Shown here piece by piece: positions 33,441 through 46,594 of a DNA stretch of 64,000 nt. The notes under the pieces were generated by a model, which saw only the letters and a program-made list of their open reading frames with translations, did no database searches and was not told the origin of the DNA. How positions within the stretch are numbered: the first letter of the stretch is position 1; each line of letters opens with the position of its first letter. The position numbers were made by a program, and so were the translations under genes. Source of the DNA: Gonatopus flavifemur (lineage: Eukaryota; Arthropoda; Insecta; Hymenoptera; Dryinidae); contig JAFFJZ010000016.1 in assembly GCA_018340375.1 (NCBI GenBank), positions 4,967,372 through 5,031,371 of the forward strand. Reading direction: 5' to 3'.

Positions 33441-34099
33441 CGAGTAAGCGTTCTTTCAGAGATGATTGGAATATCACAATCCATCTGTGACTATCAAACT
33501 TCGGAAGGGAGCCAGGTTCTGTAAAGTGTCTGTCAGTGCAAATAAGTGGAAATGAAATTTTTCTTCTTCCAGTTCTAATATTACCACAATTTCCTATCTA
33601 GCTACTGGATAGTTGATCTGTGTCAGTCCCTGGGTGATGTGAGCGTTACATTACCACAACTCCAGTATCTCAGATTACTAGTCAGTGGTGAGATAGTACC
33701 AAAATCGACTAGCCCATAGCTACACAGTGATGAGTTTCAATTTTCACTCGGGATGATCTGTTGATTTTTCCCCCATTTGATTGATCTGCTTAGTCATGTC
33801 CTAATGAGTTCAAATGTAAGTGGAAATACTTCCTCTAAACTGGCTTTATTAATTCATATGTACGTCTAGTTTACGAATATCATCCAGCTTTGTTTGTGAG
33901 AACTAATTCTGAACCAATGTCAACCCAATTTACTCGTAATCGGATTAACTAGGACTGAATTCGGAGCTTATGAACTTATCATTTATGCTCACTGAAAGCG
34001 AATGAAATGAGTTGCGTAACTTGTATACTTTGGCCTTCGATAAGAATACAACGGAATGAATCAGTGAACTGTATACACACTGGAATGAGCATTCCCTAC

Positions 34100-34366
34100 C
34101 CGGGTCGAAAAGTTTGGACGGTTTTTGTCCTCATATTTGATTTTCAGACTGATTTTGTTCGGTTTGTTGAATAATGCGAACATCAACACGACTTTTCCAA
34201 GATTTCAGTCTGAATCTCTGTTCCGACAAATGAAAGTGGTTGAGAAGAAATTTAGACTAAAATTTTGAAGGAGCCCTTTTTTGTCCACAGTATCCAACCA
34301 GCAGGACAAAATCAGTCCAAAAATCAAATATGAGGATGAAAACCGTCCAAATTCTTCGACTCGGAT
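34100..34366. mobile_element. Palindromic MITE with TA flanks
   Basis: The left CCCGGGTCGAAAAGTTTGGA matches the complement of the right TCCGAGTCGAAGAATTTGGA. The arms continue through CGGTTTTNNTCCTCATATTTGATTTT for about 75 bp. TA borders both ends, as for Tc1/mariner-derived MITEs. Confidence 0.8.
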
Positions 34367-34479
34367 ATATTAGAACAGTCACAGTTGTATAGTCTATCAC
34401 ATGAGCAAGAAATAGTAGGACTCACCCAAACTATCGCCTCCCTTGCTCTGAAATGCATATATATGTGGAAGAAATGACA

Positions 34480-35545
34480 TCTCAAAAAATACTGCTCTCT
34501 CTCCCTCTCTGACCGCACTATAAAAGGTGCGACTGCAGGGGGGAGGGGGGGGGGTTTCAGTACGGGAAAATACACTTTTTTACGAATTTTTTTTTCAGAA
34601 AAACGGTTTCAGTAGATGTATTAAAACCTTTTTTACATTAATGAGTGTGGTTTCGAGGATGTTCTGTAAAATTCTCATCCAAGAATATCCACAAATAAGT
34701 CGATGACAGGACTTTTCCCAGAGCGTCTTTGAAAGAACACAGTTTGCGGTGTTCACCGTATCTCAGCTGAAAATTATCTGGAATCAAAGACCATTTGAAT
34801 CCAGTCGAAGTATTAATGAATCCTCGCCCCGACGGTCTCAAATTATTGTTTTTGACTCCAAAATTTTTGCCGGCCATTTCAAGTGAAAAGTGCTATTTTT
34901 CACGAAAAATTCCGCCAATTTGTGAGAAAAAAAAACCCCAAATGAGAATAAATTCTAAAACTCACCGTTGGGCTCAGGTATTTTATATGCAGAATGTGTG
35001 TACCAAATTTGAAATGAATCGGTTGAGTAGTTTTTGAATGGCAGTGAACACGGACTTTGGAAAAGTGGTTTTGAGAAAAGCGCGTTCAAAGTTTTAGAAG
35101 CGAAGATATTTACATCGATTGATGAAAACAATCAATGCGTGTGTGTTGCTCAACGCAGCGAACTCAAACACACGTACGGATCGAAAACGATATTAACCTT
35201 GTATCATTTGAATTCATCGTATGAAGCGAACGAATTATATGTAAAATCATTGAATCACTGAAAACAAGCGCACGGTCGATCGTTCCGAACGTATCGAACT
35301 ACTCGATAACTTTGAGAATTTTCCTCGGATCGACTTGAAATTTAGGGAATATATTCTTGAAATGTTCAACTACAAGATGAGACGAAAAAAAATCGAGTTT
35401 TTGAAAGTGCAAACCCCCCCCCCCCCCTGAAGTGCCTGCATCTTAATTTCAAAACTGACTCAAATTCAGCTCAAAAACTTTTTTCTTACAGTGCGATCGA
35501 TAGCACAGAAAAAGCATAGGGTGCTCATTCCAGTATAATACTGAG
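34480..35545. other. Segment bounded by G-run and C-run, unrecognised
   Basis: A run of G (34538-34555, interrupted by one A) and a run of C (35411-35428) lie inverted about 870 bp apart. Each is next to a CTGCAGG / CCTGCATC-type motif. TGGAATGAGCA at 34081 and TGCTCATTCCA at 35521 form another inverted pair outside. A TATAAAAGG box lies at 34520. Frames between do not resemble known proteins. Possibly one decayed element with weak inverted ends. Confidence 0.4.
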
Positions 35546-37780
35546 TTCAATGGGATGAATTTATCAAAAAATAAAACATAATTCATTCATGAAGAATATG
35601 GATAATTATTCGTTTCTCATATGTAATACTGTGTCATTATTCTTAGACGTACATGATAAAAGCTTGCGCCATTCTGTGGAGAATTTTTTCAGTTCTCCCA
35701 GACCTGAAATACTATGAGAGATTGGAATAATTCTTTTGATGTCGTGTTTTTTCATGTTCGGCTGAGGTTTAGAAATTCCATGAGTGATGGTGATACTGGG
35801 TAGAATCGATTGTTTCCATCAAAGATATATCAAGTTTCGATAAAAAACTTCATGGAATTCACTAGAATCTAAACTCACGATTGATGAAGAAAAATCGTTT
35901 GTATCAAGAATCGTCAACGATATTCCAATAACGTTCGGTAATTGACAGAAGATTCATTCCATTCACACTTCTTTCACATTCAATAGTTTGGAAACTATGA
36001 AAATTCTATGAAAATGTCAATAGTAGTGGACATTGGGTCTAGAAGATGATTATAGTAAAGTAAGTGATAAATCATCCAAGGTTCATGATCGATTTCAATA
36101 TGCATTTTATCATATGTTATAGTGATGAAAACAACTTATTTCATTGATATAAATAATAGAGTGAGGATTGAAAATTTATGAAACGAAATGTGGGCGTATA
36201 ATACAAGCTTCTTCAGGGAGTCTGTATTTGTATAAACTATCGTTTCAAATGTATACATAGGAAGGGGAAATTGTATTCATTCCCCTATTCGAAATGCTAT
36301 AATGATAATTTATGTTGAAAGAAGTTGAATATTATATCTGTATCAAAGAACTTAATCAATCGAAAAATGAAACTGACGATAAAATCGTCTCGGTGTCATT
36401 TCTTCCATCTATTTCACAATGAATGTTGAAATATTTTAAACTTGAATTTAACTTTCAAAAGACAATTAAGAGATTCGGATTCTAGAGAATGGTGATTTAC
36501 ATTCAAATACATATATGTATAAATATTTGCAGAATTGTGATTCAAAGGAAATGTTTACAGAGAAGTTCAACGAATATGCCATGCGCATAGTAATCACTCT
36601 TCCCAGAAATTGATTTTTTAATACATTTTGATTAAAGGAAATCTAGGAAGAACAGTATTTCAATCATCAGATTTTGTTGACTCAATCATTAAACAATTAG
36701 CTTCTCATGATCGTGGTACCAGTTCGGGGACGAGGTCAGGGATGGATGTGCGTAACTTGAAATGACGTCAGTATTTCCTCCCTTTCTATTTTCGATCTCC
36801 CTCCCTTTTCATGTCTTTTATCTTCCTCACTTGCATGTTTCATATCAAGCGATTTACACTTCATGGATAGGAGAAACTCTGGCAAAGCGATACGTGCTAC
36901 CTTGTGCCGTGATGACCGCCCCTTTCGCTCGCTGGCACCGTGGCACACTTTTTTCTATGTATCCATAATATTGGATCACTAAAATTTCCATGAATAATGA
37001 GATATATACGTCATCGAATTTCGAGTGTAGATAATGTGTGATAGATCATTTCATCATTCATTTTCATTTCACTCATTTTTCGTCGAAGATGAAATATTGT
37101 ACCTTGCATGAAGTTTGTATGAAGATATATGATGCTCTTAAACTTTCTTAAGAATTTGAGTTATGGGAAATGCTAATTACGACAATGCGAAGATCGATTT
37201 GGAAATTAAAAAGTTCAAGTCGGAAGATTTGTGAAGGTGAGGGATAATATGATTGAAAGCTTTTTGCACGCGATGGAATAGCCATGTTTATACACAAAGG
37301 TAGAAGATTACGACGTTTCGCTCCATTACGTGGACAAGAGTTCTTCGCCATTCTGAACTGAATTTCTTATTAACGAGTTCAATTTCAACCTTGAATGTGG
37401 ATATGAAAATGTGCTTATGTAACTATCTTGAGCATTAAATAAAGCATGTTTTAGACATTTCAGTAGAATATCCTAAGAATGATGGAGACTTGATGCAGTT
37501 GAAGATTCATCGCCTCTTAGCGAAAATCCCAATGAATAAGTGTGGAGAAGTAAAAACCGAAGTCAAGTCCATGAAATATGTCTCACACTTAACGTGGCCA
37601 GTAAAGATTTTTTCAGATCATTTTATCCAAGTTACTGTATTTGAGATGCTTTCATGAGATTCATTGAAGAATGTCACGTCACGCATGATTTATCAAAAAC
37701 GTATGGATTGAGAGAATTGCCGAATTAGAGTTTGATCATCCCTCTGATACCTCGCTTTAGGCAGGAATGTAAACTAGGGT
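35546..37780. other. No gene recognised
   Basis: Over 2 kb of AT-rich sequence with short frames, no clear palindromes and no family resemblance. Confidence 0.4.
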
Positions 37781-37879
37781 GGTCCTTATCTTCCCAATTT
37801 TCGAATTTCGTTCCAATCACCCCGTCCTCCATAAATGGGTGCCAATTTACGCCAAAATAACAGCTGTAAAACCCCAGAT

Positions 37880-39470
37880 TATTCAGACAATAGAATCACG
37901 TGCTCCTGGGGGCTCAAAGTTTGGAAATTTTGCATTATTTTGAAGTTTTTAAATTAATTTTCTATGATAACTTCCTGAGTGTGAATGACCCGAATTTCCT
38001 CTGCCGCACTGCCCTCATGAAGGGGACAATTCATTCTGAAATAACATCTCAAAACCTCAGGTTGTTCAGAGAATATCAACGGGTGACCTCCGAGACTCAA
38101 AGTGTTGGGATTTTTCATTATTTTCAAGTTTTCAAGTATTTTATACAATAACTTCCTGAGTGCGGGTGACCCAAATTTTTTCTAGCTCAGTTCCCTCAAA
38201 AAGGTTTCAATTCAGTTGAGAATAACACTTGGGAACTCCCAGGTCAATCAGAGAATGTGAACACGTGCTCACGGAGGGACGAATTTATGGAATTTTTTTC
38301 ACCGATTTCCGTTTTTTTAGAGTTTCCAAATATTTTAGATGATAACTTTCAAATGCGCATAGCCCAAATTGTTTCTGCCTCATGCCCCTCGAAGAGGTGC
38401 AAATTCTGCTAAGAATAAGACTTGGGAACTTTAATATTAACACAGGTCCCCGGAGGCACCAAGTTACAAAGTTTTCAAATGTATTCAATATACATATAAT
38501 GAATATTTTAAATTAAATTCCTTAACTTGATGCCTCCGAGAGCCCGTGATATTGTCTGATCGACGTGGAGGGTTCCAAGTGTTATCCTTGGGTGGTTTTG
38601 AACCCTTCTGAGGGAACTGAGGCAGAAAAAGTTTAGATTATCCACGCTTAGAAAGTTCCCGAGAAAGAAAAGATTGGAGATTAGAAAATGAGATCTATGT
38701 AGATCTCCTCAGTTCTCAATTTTTGCAGAAATCACTACAAATCCCCTGATATCCCCTCACATCTGGAGATTTGCATTTTGCAAGAGATCCAAAAAATGTA
38801 CTGAGATCTCCAGAGTTCTTTTCGAATCTCTCTATAACACTTTGGATTCTTCCCAAAATCGAAATCTCTAGATGGAGATAGACATTGGAGAATCCTGGAG
38901 ATTTTTGCTCAAATTGAAATGTTTAAATATGAATAGATATCAGAAGATTTTTAGAAATTTTTGCCAAAATTTAGATCTGGAGGGATCTACGTATATCTTG
39001 AGGGATCTACATATACCTCATTGGATGTCATCTTTTTTTCTTGGGTTATCATACAAAATATTCAAAAACTCCGTAGATTGGAATAATTCCCCAACTTTAA
39101 GCTTCGGGTGGCACTTGTTAATATTCTCTGATTGACCAGGGGGTTTTTAGGAATTTTTTTGGAGTGAATTGTAATCCGTGTGAGAACATTGATGCAGAAA
39201 AACTTTGGGTTATCCACTCTCACAAAGTTATCACATACAACACCACAAAACTCCAAAGTAATGAAGAATCCCCAAACTTTGAGCCTCCGAGGTCATCTGT
39301 TAATATTCTCTGATCGACCTGGGGGTTTTGAGACATCATTTTAGAATGAATTGTCCCCTCTATGAGGGCAGTGCGGCGGAGAGAATTCAGACTATGCTCA
39401 CTCAAAAAGTTATCATATAAAATCAAATCAAAAACTTCAAGATAATGCAGTTTCCAAACTTTGAGCCTTC
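37880..39470. repeat. Second foldback built of about 180 bp units
   Basis: On the left, ATAACTTCCTGAGTG-type anchors occur at 37965, 38147 and (diverged) 38341, a period of about 181-194. On the right the same units occur inverted, with anchors AAAGTTATCA at 39223 and 39407 (184 apart). The outer ends match: GGCTCAAAGTTTGGAAA at about 37912 and its complement at about 39462. The centre (38690-39030) is itself palindromic, with repeated AGATCT and GGGATCTAC motifs. Structurally it parallels the 142 bp foldback at 3-6 kb but is unrelated in sequence. Confidence 0.8.
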
Positions 39471-39838
39471 AGTCAATATTCATCAATTTCCTTCCTGAGA
39501 AAATCAATAGATGTTGATACAAAACGTTTCCAGGTATCGAGTTATACAAACATTCGCACAAAATAAAGGGAAAATGTTTGCGGAATGTCAATGGTTTTTG
39601 TCTGTGAAAAATGGTCATGAGATTATTGTAGTAATTTTTATTTGATTCGGATCGATATTTCACTTGCTTTGTCTCAGAACATGGGAAATCGGTTACGAAG
39701 AATGTTTCTCAACCCCAGATAGCAGAAGAAGATTCTAATCATCTTCGTACATGCATAGAATGTGCAGACGAGCGTATTTCGAATCAATTCACAGAAGGAA
39801 CTACAGAATGAAATTAACCTTCATTTGATGTCTGTAGC

Positions 39839-40145
39839 TGTATAGAGAGAGAGAGAGGATTCAAAGAAAGGAAGAAATGGGAGAGAAAAGATAGAGGAGG
39901 AGAGGAAAGGAAAAGAGGAGAGAGGGGGGAAAAAGCGATAAGAGAGGAAGAAGTAGGGAAAGGTATAAAAATCTCGGAGAGGTCAATTGGTCGGTAATCG
40001 TTGCCCGAAGCAGTAATGATATATTGAAATAAAATTAAAGTATTCTAAAAGACACGTGTTTTTGGAGAACGAGAAGAAATTCCAATTGGATCCATAGGAA
40101 CATTTAAAGAACCAATCTTTTATACCAAGGCCTGAATGCGACAAC
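39839..40145 (+). other. Purine-rich tract, TATA-like and AATAAA-like motifs (possible LTR remnant)
   Basis: A GA-rich tract of about 120 bp is followed by GGTATAAAAATC (39961), then AAATAAAATTAAAG (40028) 65 bases on. Promoter-like and polyadenylation-like signals at this spacing are seen in LTRs. No TG...CA ends, second copy or primer site could be fixed, so this is only a suggestion. Confidence 0.3.
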
Positions 40146-40855
40146 AAACAACTGAAGGGAGATTCTAAGGAAATAGATGGATTGGAAAATATAACATATC
40201 AGACTTCGGACGTTTTACATTGGCAATCGATGGAAGAAATCGACCAACTCCAAGGTAAGTGCCTCGCTTCTCCTTAATTATTATCATTCTCTCTTCCGCT
40301 ATGTATGTATATATATATAGATATCTATCTATGCCTCTCTCTTTCCCTCTCGTCGGGGAATTAAATTAATATGCTCGGCAATTATAAAATTAACCGAAAT
40401 ACGAAATTGTAAAACAATTAAATGTTGATTCGTAATTCGTTTGACGACATTGATGCATACCATCAATAACCCCCAGAATATCCATCAATCAAAAGAAATT
40501 GAAGCATTCTGAAAATATATCAAATTTGAATGTAATTTTTATCGAAATATTAGAAAAGTATAAGTATAATTTGAAGAAAAGACGAAACTCTGTATTAACG
40601 CGCATACTGAGAGGATATTACAATTCTTTTCATGTTTGGATGACCTTGCCTCTTTTGTGTGAGTCGACATTGTGAATAAACTCTTTCAATACCGTTATTA
40701 AATTCCAAGAGCAATAGATAACGTCTTAACACGATAAATTGTATACTTATCTCATCTTTCTAATTCCAATATGTTTAACGTATACATGTTGTCAAAAGGT
40801 AGAAATCCGTCTTTGAATTTATCGGAATTGTTTTTATTACATTAACCCCAAGAGA

Positions 40856-40953
40856 ACACAAACCTCCAAATACGTCCAACGGAGGTACTTGAACGTCTAT
40901 TGGACGTCCAGTACGTCTATTGGACGTTCTTGGAGGTTTGTGTTCTCTTGGGG
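40856..40953. mobile_element. 98 bp MITE with TAA target duplication
   Basis: The left CCCCAAGAGAACACAAACCT is a perfect inverted match to the right end; the arms run 24 bp without mismatch. TAA lies at 40853-40855 and 40954-40956. Inside, ACGTCTATTGGACGT occurs twice. Same target-size class as the MITE at 11523 but unrelated ends. Confidence 0.88.
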
Positions 40954-43156
40954 TAACAGACCTACAGAATCAAAACGAATGGTCACATGTTGAATCATTT
41001 TGATGACAAAATCAGAAGGTTCTACTTGTTAAAAGAACGTGAAACAATAAGGTGAGATGTAAGAAATATAATCTCACCAAAGGAAGGTGTCTCGTATGAG
41101 ATATCTCCACCCTATGCATATATGCATAGAATGCAGTTTTTCAAAACAGTGCCAGTCGTAGATTCTGAGAACGTTTGTAGGAGATGCTTAGAACTTCCAA
41201 GAACGTTGATAGCACTCCTAGCTTTTTGTATTGCTTGAGAAAAAAATGAACAATTTCAGATGTTATGATCATTATATAATGTTTCCTATGTAAATGCATA
41301 TACGAATGGAAGAATGTTTTCGTAAGATAAGGTAAAAGTACCTATTATGAGACAATGTCCCCATTTATGATACATCACGTGAATTGACTAGTTTTTAAGA
41401 CGAAATACTGCATTACACTATCAAAAAATGTAACAAATACATAATTTCATAAATTCTGAACGTAATCTACTTGTCTCGCTGATTATATTTTTTGTATTCA
41501 TAGAAAAAACAAAATATGAAAGTTCGCGGTTCGATTTCGGCACTGAAAACCACCATTGAGCAGAGTTGAACTGTATCGACTACGGATTCTTTTATTCATG
41601 TTGAATTCAATTACCACCTTTATTTATGTATGTACATTATGTATCAATTGAAGGCTCATGAGGATTAGATTTAGTCTTTGTTCACATTTATGCGTATTCA
41701 TAGCAATAGCATTTTATCTTTGAGTGTCACGCAATACCTACATGTGTGAACGTCGGCGTACCGGGTTATGAGACACTTCAGAACGTGTATCTTGCAGTAC
41801 GGACATGAAGCATTCCGCTTGTCCTGATTGAATAAGACAATATAGTGTGAAAAGTTCTTAAATAAATAGTTGAGGACTCTTATCATTTGAGAGGTGTAAT
41901 GATCTAATATAAGGCATTATTTGTCAGCAGAAGTTCAAATAATTATTCATCAGTGAGTATTTTTGATTAAATAACGTTATATTAGAAACCTAACCTGAAA
42001 TCGAAACAATCATTTTGCAAGTTATTTTCTCTTTTTTTTTCATTTGAGTTTATCTTAATATTTGAAATGAGTTTTGAAAATTTTTTTTATGCTTGTATCA
42101 ATTCGTGGAATATTTCAGGTTGGGTAACAACAGTGAGCAACAACAAAATTTTCATCAAAAATTGAAAAAATGAAGCCACGAAAACAGCCCCAGTCAATGA
42201 GAAAACAGGTGTTCTGTTCTAATCTAAATATCGAAGCGAAGAAAAAGAAAATTCGAAGAATTCAGTATGATCAGGTGAACATCGAAAATGCTTTGGAAGC
42301 AATGAAAGACACGGGATTATCGTTACGAAAAGCGGCCGCTGCTTTTGGAATACCAGTAGCTACTCTAGGCAGGAAGGAAAATATTGAGCCTGACAAGATA
42401 AAAAATAAATCAGGACCAGAAACAGTCTTATCATCTAAAGAAGAAGATGACATTGTCAAGTAGGTGTTGGATAGGGCTGCAATGGGAGCTCCTGTAACAA
42501 AAACAGAGTTATTCGACTGCGTTCAGAAATATGTGCAAAAAGTTAGCGATAAAAACTCCGTTCACAGATGACCGTCCAAGTCGCCACTGGTATGAAGCGT
42601 TCAGGAAACGTCATCCACAATTATCTATCAGGAAACCTCAGCATCTGAGTCCAAGTAGAGCAGCTGTTACTTCTGAAGAATTACAAGAGTGGTTTCAAAA
42701 TTACGGACAATACTTGAAAAGGAAAAATCTATTGAATATTTCTTCTGCGAGGATTTTCAACTGTGATGAGAGCAGTTTACTACTGTGTCCTGATGCAGAG
42801 AGCGTATTAGCGGAAGAAGGATCACGAGCAGTTTACAAAGTTGTCGACGGTGGCAAAGAAGCTTTGACGTTCCTGTTCATGTATAGAGCTGATGGGGTTC
42901 GTGCTCCTCCGATGCTAATGTACTCTTTCAAAAAAACTGTGCCCAGGAAAATAGTGGATAACACTCCCGCAGGATGGGGTATTGAAGTATCAGACTCCGG
43001 TTGGATGACCACCGAAACTTTTTACGAATACATAACAAATGTATTTCATCCGTAGCTCGTTGATCAGAAGACAGAGTTTCCTATTATTTTATACATGGAT
43101 AATCATTCAATCCATCTCAATTCACCGTTGGTTACTTTTTGTCGAGAGAAGCAGAT

Positions 43157-43924
43157 TGTTTCGTCGTGCCTAAAATCCGGCAACCCTTCTCACTCACTCA
43201 AGTCATAGGTGGGAATTTCGTACTACAAGTCCACTTGACTACTGATCCCCACTTACATAACTCAGTGCGCACTTGTCCGTCACCTCGTAACCACGTTCGT
43301 TTGACTCAGAATTCTCGTGGTCATCCAAGTACATGAACTTTCCGTGCTTCTCCGATAACGTTTCGGTAACACTGGTTCGCCTCACTATTCCATCAAGGAA
43401 TACGCATTCCGTGTGGTTTTGATCGTGCTGGAACGAGCTAATCACCGCCTAATACGCTACATTCACTCGAGCGATCTGGACTCCATCGACACCGCCCGGA
43501 CCAGGACATCGCCTTTGTCTTCGTCTTCGTCGACGTCTTCGCTCTAGTGTAAAACCTGGCCAGGTCGTATGTTATAAAACGAACTCTCTAAATCTTTTCT
43601 TTCGTGGGATTCGTCCCTACACTATGTAATGTTTTTGTAGTTTCATTCTGTTAATTATATTGTTAAATTTATCTCCGTTCTCTTAGTTTCAAGACCAAGA
43701 GCGAGAGGAGAGTTTCTCCTTCTCGAATACAGTCCGCTCCTCTCCCATCTATCTCTCATTCAATTCTTTATATCAGACCAGACTGATCAATTTCAAGTTA
43801 AGTCGCTACGGTATTCATCGATATCCACGTACATCTCATTTCACTTCATGTTCAAATCCGAAATCTATATTCAACTCCAATACAATTCGGAAATTTCTGC
43901 TGTCAGCACGGCGAAGGCCGAACA
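43157..43924. mobile_element. Solo LTR, 768 bp, inside pogo transposase
   Basis: It begins TGTTTCGTCG and ends GCCGAACA, so it has canonical TG...CA termini. CAGAT is duplicated at 43152-43156 and 43925-43929. Removing the LTR and one copy restores the transposase frame. A TATAAAACG box is at 43572. It contains no coding sequence, so it is the product of LTR-LTR recombination. The family (gypsy, BEL or copia) is undecided; 5 bp duplications occur in all three. Confidence 0.9.
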
Positions 43925-44531
43925 CAGATAGAATTGGTCATGTTACCTCCCAATTCTACTCACATAATGCAACCTTTGGATATTCAATTTTTCCGCCCCT
44001 TTAAAGACTTGTGGAAAAAATGTGTGTCAAAATGGAAAAACCAAGGAGGTGTTGCACAAATTGAGAAGGAAAATTTTCCTCTTGTTCTGAAGTTCACTTT
44101 AGATAGCATGAAGAACGAAAAAAATGTTGTCGTTACTGGTTTCAAAGGGTCAGGACTTTACCCGTTTGACTGTAAGGCTGCAGACTACGATATTTTACAG
44201 GAGGGTAAAAAATCGAAACAAACTATTCATCAGAAAGAGATTAATAACTCTGATTTAAATAACGTTGAAGATGAAAAGTTCTCACTCAAATTTGAGAGGA
44301 ATTTACCAACAAATATGCTTTCTGAATTCAAAAATGCAGCAATCAGCGGTTTATGGACTGGTGACTTGAAAAACAAGGGATTATTCGACTACTGGCTTGA
44401 AATTCCGAAAAATACTACGGGTATTTCAAATCAATAATTAAATAGTATTAATTATCAATCATCCGATTCTCATACGTTTTTCTATCTTTGCACGAATAAT
44501 GTTTACAATTTCTCATTTGAAATTTTATATA

Positions 44532-46594
44532 CAGGGTGTCCCATTTTAATCTGTCACTTAGAATATCTCGAAAACGAATGGATTCAGAAGGAAATGTTCC
44601 GGGAAAAAAATGTAAGAATCTGAGGGGGACATCCGATGGTGAACTTGGCTGTGACCTCAGATCCCACTTTCAAGGTCATTCTAAGGTCAGCTCATGTTTT
44701 TGAAATGGAATTCCCTATTTTTTACTACCGGTTCACATTCTACGCTGAAAAACAAGGAACTTTTGTCTCAAACGTTTTCTCGAAATCCCCATAGATGGCG
44801 CTCTAATTGATGAGAAAATGAGAATTCTCAAACCCTCGGATTGTATTCTGTCTAACATAATGCTCAACTCTTGAGTGTTTCTCATCTCCCGGAAATTGCC
44901 GTCGGCATCAGCGTTACTCAATGTGCACCACGAGGAGGTTGCGTGATCGGACTTTACACATCATTGTGGCCCTGGAAAGGGCCGATTGTCTGAACTGGAG
45001 GTGTATCTTCGGGGACGCATTAGGCATTCAAAAGATGTTCAAAATGAGCGCCGTTTTGCCTTTGACAAAGCGCAATTCTTTTATGAAAGTTTTCTACAGT
45101 TGCTTGCAACGTAGCAGGTGTTATTGCTGTGCATGCTCTTCTTATTCGATCTCTCATGTAATCGCGTGTTGTTGGAGGTTTACGGAATACAACATTTTCT
45201 ATGTAACCCCACAAGAAAAAATGAGGTGACGTCAGATCTGGCGACCTAGGTGGCCATCGCACAGGTCCTCCACGGCCAATCCACCTTCTGGGAAACTTCT
45301 CGTCCAGAAATTTTCGAACGATTCGCATGTAATGAGGAGGTGCTCCATCCTGTTGGAACCACATCCTTGATCTCACGTCAAGACTTACGTCTTCCATAAG
45401 AGCAGGGAGTTCAAAATGCAAAAAACGAAGATTCAGCCAGTCAGGTTTCCTTCAAAAAAATACGGCCCTATGATCCTGGAATTTACAATTCCGCACCAAA
45501 CGTTTACACTGCAACGGTGTTGATGATTAATTGTACGGACCCAGTAAGGATTCTGAGCACTCCAATAATGGCAATTGTGCCTATTGAGAATTCCAACATT
45601 GTGAAATATTGCCTCATGAGAGAACATAACGTGATAAGAGAAAGTAGGATCTTCTTCAATCCTCCGTTGGGCCCACGTGCAGGAGTTCAATCTTGTTATG
45701 AAATCCTCAGCTGTTGGAGATTGCACCAAAGTGATATGGTAAGGATGATAATCCAACGATTTCAAGATACGCTGAGCTGTGGATCGAGGAATCCCGGTCA
45801 TTTCCTCAATATCCCGAAGACTGATATGGGGATTAATATGAATTAATGCCAACACAGCCAGCGATCTTACATCATGATCATTGTCATCCACATGAACTTT
45901 CTTGTTCCTCTGTCGTTTGAGGAGACCTTGACGAGCACGTTGTTCAAGAAATCGGATCGTAATGCGATTTGGACACCTCCGATCCGGAAAACGACGTTGA
46001 AACGTTCTCACAGCTTCAACCTAATTTCCCCGCGCTTCACCAAGACACAACAAAACGGCAAAAATATCGTTTGACGCGTAATCAGACATGATATTTAGAA
46101 ATGTGTTCCCTCCAAATGTTAACAGGGAGCTGAGCAGTTTGGGAGTGCTGAATTTCTAAGGTATTCACACGTGAATCGAAACAATAACAATTTCCAAGAA
46201 CAAAACCAAAACAAAACACAACCGACGGCAATTTTCGGGAGATGAGAAACACTCAAGAGTTGAGCATTATGTTAGACAGAATACAATCCGAGGGTTTGAG
46301 AATTCTCATTTTCTCATCAATTAGAGCGCCATCTATGAGGATTTCGAGAAAACGTTTGAGACAAAAGTTCCTTGCTTTCTAGCGTAGAATCTAAACCGGT
46401 AGTAAAAAATAGGGGATTCCATTTAAAAAACATGAGTTGACCTCAGAATGACCTTGAAAGTGGGATCTGAGGTCAAAGCCAAGTTCACCATCGGATGTCC
46501 CCCTCAGATTCTTACATTTTTTTCCGGAACATTCTCTTCTGAATCTATTCGTTTTCGAGATATTCTAAGTGACAGATTAAAATGGGACACCCTG
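44532..46594 (-). mobile_element. Mariner-related element with 373 bp terminal inverted repeats
   Basis: The ends start CAGGGTGTCCCATTTTAAT. TA lies at 44530-44531 and 46595-46596. The inverted repeats run 44532-44905 and 46222-46594 with few mismatches (TCTGTCACTTAGAATATCTC, GATGGCGCTC and GAGTGTTTCTCATCTCCCG occur in both). It contains a transposase remnant on the minus strand. Inserted between coding parts of the pogo gene. Confidence 0.93.
45020..46089 (-). pseudogene. Transposase with D,D41D-type spacing, catalytic residues lost
   Basis: It starts at 46089 with MSDYASNDIFAVLLCLGEAR and meets TAG after 22 codons. It continues in frame with RTFQRRFPDRRCPNRITIR, a helix-turn-helix at ISLRDIEEMTGIPRSTAQRI, and FSHEAIFHNVGILNRHNCHY. 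A one-base shift near 45425 leads to WFQQDGAPPHY and SPDLTSPHFFLWGY. Counting from the Asp of QQDGAPP to the His of SPHFF gives the 41-residue spacing of the D,D41D (rosa-type) branch of Tc1/mariner. The first acidic residue is His (FSHE for the expected Asp) and the third is also His. With two catalytic losses, a nonsense codon and a frameshift, it is dead. About 355 codons in all. Confidence 0.87.

Noticed and set aside
39839..40145. Complete LTR retrotransposon
   Set aside because: Only TATA-like and AATAAA-like motifs; no paired LTR, primer site or coding region found.
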